From NCBI GenBank assembly GCA_002429455.1, contig DIZU01000030.1:1-7577 (forward strand): a DNA stretch of 7,577 nt. Direction: 5' to 3'. A model generated the notes under the pieces. The model was not told where the DNA came from, made no database searches, and was given only the letters and a program-made list of their open reading frames with translations. Shown in pieces: positions 6,117-7,577 of the stretch. Made by a program: the position numbers and the translations under genes. Positions within the stretch are counted from its first letter, which is position 1, and each line of letters opens with the position of its first letter. This stretch comes from Methylotenera sp. UBA6020 (lineage in GTDB: Bacteria; Pseudomonadota; Gammaproteobacteria; Burkholderiales; Methylophilaceae).

Positions 6117-7376
6117 TTAACTGTCGCTAATTTCGTCACCTTCCACCACCAAATCCGGAATGTGATTAAATGCAATGCGCATCGGGGCGTCTTTCAACGC
6201 CTCATGCGCCCCTCCAAAATAAATGGTGTTTTTGCCAAACTTCAAATTCAGCGTATCAATTGCTTTGTTCAGTTTTTGCTCATTTTCAAGCGGTTCTATT
6301 TGAAACAGATCGCGCGCTACTTCATCTGCCGTAACCAAACCGGTAAAAGACACGCCCACTGCGTAAGGTTCATTGTTGGTTTCCGGATAAAATTGCCAAA
6401 ATATCTCCAGTGCATCAATCAAGCGCAAGGTGTTGTCGGTAGGCGAAATAGCACTCTCCAAGCCCCAGCTCGGCTGGACTTTAGATTCAAAACGGCTTCG
6501 GAATTTCACTTTAACGGCAATTCTTGAGGTGAGTAAATCATAGCTACGCATGCGCATGCAGGCTTTTTGCAACAAGCGGTGCAATACCGCTTTTGCGCCT
6601 ATAGGGTTGCGCTGCTCAGGTGGCAACACATGCGAATGACCAAGGCTGCTACGCGCATTTTTAACGTAATATGGCTCTAGCCCGCGCAGTTTGTCGTACA
6701 TGCGCTCACCTTCTATGCTGCCCCACGCCGTTTGTAGCTGCTGGCGATTCGCCGCGTACAACTGCTCAACGGTGGTGATTTTGTAACGATTCAACCGCGC
6801 TGCCATTTGCTTGCCGATGCCATTTAAGTCACGCAACTGCAAGCCAAAAAGCCGTTGTGGCAGCTCGTGTTGCGTTAGTACTACGCAACCATCCGGCTTT
6901 TGCATATTGGAGGCCACTTTGGCTAAAAACGTATTGGGCGCAATGCCAATTGAACAGCGAATATAGTCGCCTACGTTCTTTGTAATGGCGCGCTTGATTT
7001 TTTCCGCCAGCTTCAATGCGTTTTCCGGAAGCTGCTGACTGCCGGTGAGTTTGCACACCATTTCGTCAATCGACAGCACTTTTTCTACATGCGTGCAGCT
7101 TTCTACAATTTCAATCAGCTGATGATGAAACGCCACATATATCGACGGGCGCGCTTCTACAAAAATAATAGTTGGGCATAACTTGCGCGCATCGCGCACA
7201 CCTGTGCCGGTTTTAATGCCAAACGCTTTCGCCTCGTAACTGGCGGCGATGCAGCAGGTGGTTTCGGCCAGCACCGCCAGCACGCCTATCGGCTTGCCTC
7301 GCAATTCCGGGCGTAATTGTTGCTCAACCGAGGCAAAATAGGAATTAAAGTCGACGTAAAGGGCGTTTAAACTCAT
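6117..7376 (-). CDS. Y-family (translesion) DNA polymerase, DinB/UmuC superfamily
   Basis: The 419-residue protein has all core features of an error-prone Y-family polymerase. Palm residues are Asp9 (VDFNSYFASVEQ) and the pair Asp104-Glu105 (LSIDEM), which bind the catalytic metal ions. By alignment with E. coli Pol IV, Phe14 is the steric gate against ribonucleotides. The fingers segment SYEAKAFGIKTGTGVRDA (46-63) and the palm segment GIAPNTFLAKVASNMQKPDG (144-163) follow, then a thumb with LNGIGKQMAARLNRY (184-198). The little finger runs from ~240. The protein is longer than Pol IV (351) and close in length to UmuC. It differs from both at the C-terminus, with FGKNTIYFGGAHEALKDAP (380-398), and has no terminal QLVLGL-type clamp motif. 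ARDLF at 354-358 sits where UmuC carries its QLxLF clamp motif. No umuD-like gene adjoins, and no LexA box was seen upstream. The ATG at 7376 has no clear ribosome site. Role: replication past damaged template. Confidence 0.93.
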   Translation of the reverse strand: MSLNALYVDFNSYFASVEQQLRPELRGKPIGVLAVLAETTCCIAASYEAKAFGIKTGTGVRDARKLCPTIIFVEARPSIYVAFHHQLIEIVESCTHVEKVLSIDEMVCKLTGSQQLPENALKLAEKIKRAITKNVGDYIRCSIGIAPNTFLAKVASNMQKPDGCVVLTQHELPQRLFGLQLRDLNGIGKQMAARLNRYKITTVEQLYAANRQQLQTAWGSIEGERMYDKLRGLEPYYVKNARSSLGHSHVLPPEQRNPIGAKAVLHRLLQKACMRMRSYDLLTSRIAVKVKFRSRFESKVQPSWGLESAISPTDNTLRLIDALEIFWQFYPETNNEPYAVGVSFTGLVTADEVARDLFQIEPLENEQKLNKAIDTLNLKFGKNTIYFGGAHEALKDAPMRIAFNHIPDLVVEGDEISDS

Positions 7377-7431
7377 GGCTAAAATAGTTGGCTAATAATC
7401 TTTGATCTGATGTAATGTTTTGTGCTTAAAA

Positions 7432-7460
7432 TTGACTAAGCAACATTAGTGATATTTTAC
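7432..7460 (+). promoter_or_regulatory. Candidate sigma-70 promoter for msrA
   Basis: A -35 box TTGACT at 7432-7437 (five of six matches to TTGACA) is followed by TATTTT at 7453-7458 (15-base spacer) or TTTTAC at 7455-7460 (17-base spacer). It points right, toward msrA, giving a leader of about 65 bases. The -35 box is strong but the -10 choice is ambiguous. Confidence 0.45.
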
Positions 7461-7472
7461 GCGTACTCGACG

Positions 7473-7486
7473 TATGGGTACCCATA
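7473..7486. promoter_or_regulatory. 14-bp perfect palindrome, candidate operator in the msrA leader
   Basis: TATGGGTACCCATA is an exact palindrome without spacer. It lies just downstream of the candidate -10 box, at about the expected +5 to +20 of the msrA transcript, and 97 bases upstream of the divergent polymerase start. A repressor bound there would block rightward transcription. As an RNA hairpin it would have almost no loop, so a DNA-binding site is the better reading. The regulator is unknown. Confidence 0.42.
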
Positions 7487-7530
7487 AGATTTTAAGATGG
7501 ATTTAGAAGCATACATTTAAGGTAGCTAAG

Positions 7531-7577
7531 ATGAAAAACGAACAAATTGCAATTTTCGCAGGCGGCTGTTTCTGGTG
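7531..7577 (+). CDS. msrA: Peptide-methionine (S)-S-oxide reductase MsrA, N-terminal fragment (truncated by window edge)
   Basis: Only 15 full codons are visible: MKNEQIAIFAGGCFW, followed by TG. The AGGCFW motif is the invariant active-site start of MsrA; Cys13 is the catalytic cysteine that attacks the sulfoxide, and the next codon begins TG as in the usual GCFWC or GCFWG. MsrA repairs the S form of methionine sulfoxide in proteins in the cytoplasm, using thioredoxin. The ATG is preceded by AAGG at 7519-7522, and an in-frame TAG at 7504-7506 with no ATG after it fixes this start. Such an early motif (Cys at 13) fits the short cytosolic form without a leader. It is transcribed away from the Y-family polymerase. 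Confidence 0.88.
   Translation, partial: MKNEQIAIFAGGCFW

Noticed and set aside
5961..6527. A 188-codon open frame on the plus strand
   Set aside because: Most of it is antisense to the C-terminal part of the Y-family polymerase, its product has no recognisable motif, and it has no good ribosome site. It is treated as a shadow.
7377..7440. Possible SOS (LexA) box upstream of the Y-family polymerase
   Set aside because: No CTGT-N8-ACAG or near variant was found in the upstream gap.
1..7577. CRISPR array, insertion sequence, tRNA or phage attachment site
   Set aside because: I saw no regularly spaced repeats, transposase motifs, terminal inverted repeats with target duplications, or cloverleaf-like segments on either strand.

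Overview
The window looks like ordinary chromosome from a Gram-negative proteobacterium. The evidence is a TonB-dependent outer-membrane receptor, a periplasmic Prc/Tsp protease, a signal-peptide-bearing DUF3617 protein and a YahK-type alcohol dehydrogenase. The moderate GC content and mix of families would fit a beta- or gammaproteobacterium; a betaproteobacterium of the methylotroph/nitrosomonad type is my guess and is not proven by the sequence.

Layout from left to right. At 1-191 (minus) is the 5' end of a TonB-dependent receptor gene that runs off the left edge. At 192-523 is a non-coding stretch holding an upstream region for that receptor and, at 421-454, a clear rho-independent terminator for the gene that follows. 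At 524-2671 (minus) is prc, the tail-specific protease, complete with a Ser/Lys active site. Its 189-bp upstream gap contains two hairpins and a possible -10 box. At 2861-4105 (minus) is a 12-TM-type major facilitator exporter with a TTG start. At 4146-5195 (minus), 40 bp upstream of the exporter, is a YahK-like zinc aldehyde reductase, so the two may be co-transcribed. At 5196-5414 is a gap rich in inverted repeats. At 5415-5942 (minus) is a small exported DUF3617 protein. At 6117-7376 (minus) is a Y-family DNA polymerase of the DinB/UmuC superfamily. At 7377-7530 is a divergent intergenic region with a plausible rightward promoter and a 14-bp perfect palindrome. It leads into the first codons of msrA (peptide methionine sulfoxide reductase), which runs off the right edge.

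Functionally this is a collection of envelope and stress genes: protein quality control in the periplasm (Prc), aldehyde reduction plus export (YahK-like and MFS), translesion synthesis (Y-family polymerase) and oxidative repair of methionine (MsrA). No mobile element, CRISPR array, tRNA or rRNA was found, and I see no convincing undescribed multi-gene system. The most interesting leftovers are the palindromes in the intergenic regions and the degenerate clamp-binding motif in the Y-family polymerase.
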